DNA from: CF-161 sp035263645
Lineage (GTDB): Bacteria > Chloroflexota > Dormibacteria > Dormibacterales > Dormibacteraceae
Length of the DNA stretch: 14,492 nucleotides
Direction of reading: 5' to 3'
NCBI GenBank assembly: GCA_035263645.1
Contig: DATFRD010000067.1
Location: forward strand, 1 to 14,492
Under the pieces are notes generated by a model. The model did not search any database. It worked only from the letters and a program-made list of their open reading frames with translations, and was not told the DNA's origin. This document shows, one piece after another, positions 13,523 to 14,492 of this stretch. A program made the position numbers and the translations under genes. Position 1 is the first letter of the stretch. Every line of letters starts with the position of its first letter.

Positions 13523-14492
13523 TCAGGCCAGGTGGACCGCCGTGACGATCAGGTCGATCAGCTTGATGCCGGCGAAGGGGGCGACGATGCCGCCGATGCC
13601 GTAGATGAGCAGGTTCCGGCGCAGCAGCGCCGCCGCCCCGATCGGCCGGTAGCGCACTCCGCGCAGCGCCAGCGGGATGAGCGCCACGATGATCAGCGCG
13701 TTGAAGATCACAGCGGAAAGCACGGCGCTGCTCGGGTTCTCCAGGCGCATCACGTTGAGGGCGCCCAGCGCCGGCAGCGCGCCCGCGAACATGGCCGGGA
13801 TGATGGCGAAGTACTTGGCCACGTCGTTGGCGATGCTGAAGGTGGTCAGGGCGCCGCGGGTGATCAGCATCTGCTTCCCGGCCTCGACGATCTCGATCAG
13901 CTTGGTCGGGTCGCTGTCCAGGTCGATCAGGTTGCCGGCCTCCTTGGCCGCCTGCGTGCCCGAGTTCATCGCGACGGCCACGTCGGCCTGGGCCAGGGCG
14001 GGGGCGTCGTTGGTGCCGTCGCCGGTCATGGCAACCATGCGGCCGTCCGTCTGCTCCTTGCGGATCAGCTCCAGCTTGTCCTCGGGCGTGGACTCGGCCA
14101 GGAAGTCGTCGACTCCCGCCTCCTTCGCGATGCTGGCGGCCGTCAGCCGGTTGTCGCCGGTGATCATCACCGTGCGCAGGCCCATGCGGCGCAGCTCCGC
14201 GAACCGGTCGGAGATCCCGGGCTTGACGATGTCCTTGAGGTGGATCGTGCCGAGCACCCGCCGGTTCTCGGCCACCACCAGCGGCGTGCCGCCGGAGCGG
14301 GCGATGGTCTCGACGGCGGTGCGCACATCCTCGGGCAGCGGCTGCCCGGTCCAGGCGGCCACGCTGTCGGCGGCGCCCTTGCGGATGCTGGAGCCGTTGG
14401 CGTCCACGCCGCTCATGCGCGTGGTCGCCGAGAAGGGGACGAAGGTCATGCCCTCGGCCTGGCCGTCGCCGCCTTCGGGCGCGCCCAGCCGG
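13523..14492 (-). CDS. kdpB: Potassium-transporting P-type ATPase subunit B (KdpB), 5' part outside the window
   Basis: The last 322 residues are present; KdpB is usually about 680-700 residues, so the first membrane helices, the TGES actuator loop and the DKTGT phosphorylation site lie beyond 14492. Visible parts are the nucleotide-binding domain (MTFVPFSATTRMSGVD), the hinge segment MITGDNRLTA, the DGTNDAP loop in AMTGDGTNDAPALAQADVAV, then FSIANDVAKYFAIIPAMF and the last membrane helices (with NPSSAVLSAVIFNALIIVAL). The frame is open past the ATG at 14449, reading RLGAPEGGDGQAEG before it, so that ATG is internal. KdpB hydrolyses ATP to drive K+ uptake with KdpA. It is the first gene seen of the kdpB-kdpC-kdpD-like operon; kdpA should lie just outside. 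Confidence 0.97.
   Translation of the reverse strand, partial: RLGAPEGGDGQAEGMTFVPFSATTRMSGVDANGSSIRKGAADSVAAWTGQPLPEDVRTAVETIARSGGTPLVVAENRRVLGTIHLKDIVKPGISDRFAELRRMGLRTVMITGDNRLTAASIAKEAGVDDFLAESTPEDKLELIRKEQTDGRMVAMTGDGTNDAPALAQADVAVAMNSGTQAAKEAGNLIDLDSDPTKLIEIVEAGKQMLITRGALTTFSIANDVAKYFAIIPAMFAGALPALGALNVMRLENPSSAVLSAVIFNALIIVALIPLALRGVRYRPIGAAALLRRNLLIYGIGGIVAPFAGIKLIDLIVTAVHLA

Noticed and set aside
1..14492. CRISPR arrays, tRNA or rRNA genes, transposases, prophage genes
   Set aside because: I looked for spaced direct repeats, cloverleaf-type segments and transposase or integrase motifs and found none.

Overview
The window is a GC-rich bacterial chromosome segment: third codon positions are nearly all G or C, GTG starts are common, and genes often overlap by 4 nt. 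The gene content points to an actinobacterium or a related high-GC lineage such as Chloroflexota: ECF42-type sigma factors with DGPF proteins, a histidine kinase with a four-helix membrane sensor, and DrrAB-type ABC transporters. There is no rRNA, tRNA, IS element or CRISPR array, so the phylum is an inference.

Layout. (1) 52-2965, minus strand: a tightly overlapped operon of histidine kinase, OmpR-type response regulator and a membrane-anchored DUF4097 protein. (2) 2966-3159: a divergent intergenic region with a G/C-rich hairpin repeat and a perfect 18-bp palindrome. (3) 3160-4937, plus strand: ATPase and permease of a DrrAB-like ABC exporter. (4) 4997-6409, minus strand: a DHA2-type (EmrB/QacA-like) MFS transporter. 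(5) 6517-9943: two complete ECF42 sigma factor/DGPF (YCII-like) modules facing away from each other around one 211-bp intergenic region. (6) 9938-10624, minus strand: an alpha/beta hydrolase whose stop overlaps that of the second sigma factor. (7) 10672-14492, minus strand: the distal part of a kdp potassium-uptake operon: kdpB (5'-truncated by the window edge), kdpC and an unusual KdpD-like protein.

The most interesting system is the ECF42 region. The sequence TGTCGA - 17 nt - CGTC, which matches the promoter described for ECF42 sigma factors, lies upstream of the first DGPF gene and also of the neighbouring MFS gene. These two sites match at 23 of 30 positions. A third, slightly degenerate copy (TGTCGA - 17 nt - CGTA) faces the second DGPF gene. 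This suggests a local regulon in which one or both sigma factors drive the two DGPF-sigma operons and the exporter. No anti-sigma factor gene is present, as expected for this group, whose C-terminal TPR-like extension is thought to carry the control function.

The second point of interest is the KdpD-like protein. It has no ATG, GTG or TTG start that would keep its Walker A motif. A CTG overlapping the kdpC stop (CTGA) behind a GGAGG is the best start. The protein has no membrane or kinase region; it is a tandem duplication of the KdpD sensor plus Usp unit, and the second P-loop has lost its lysine.
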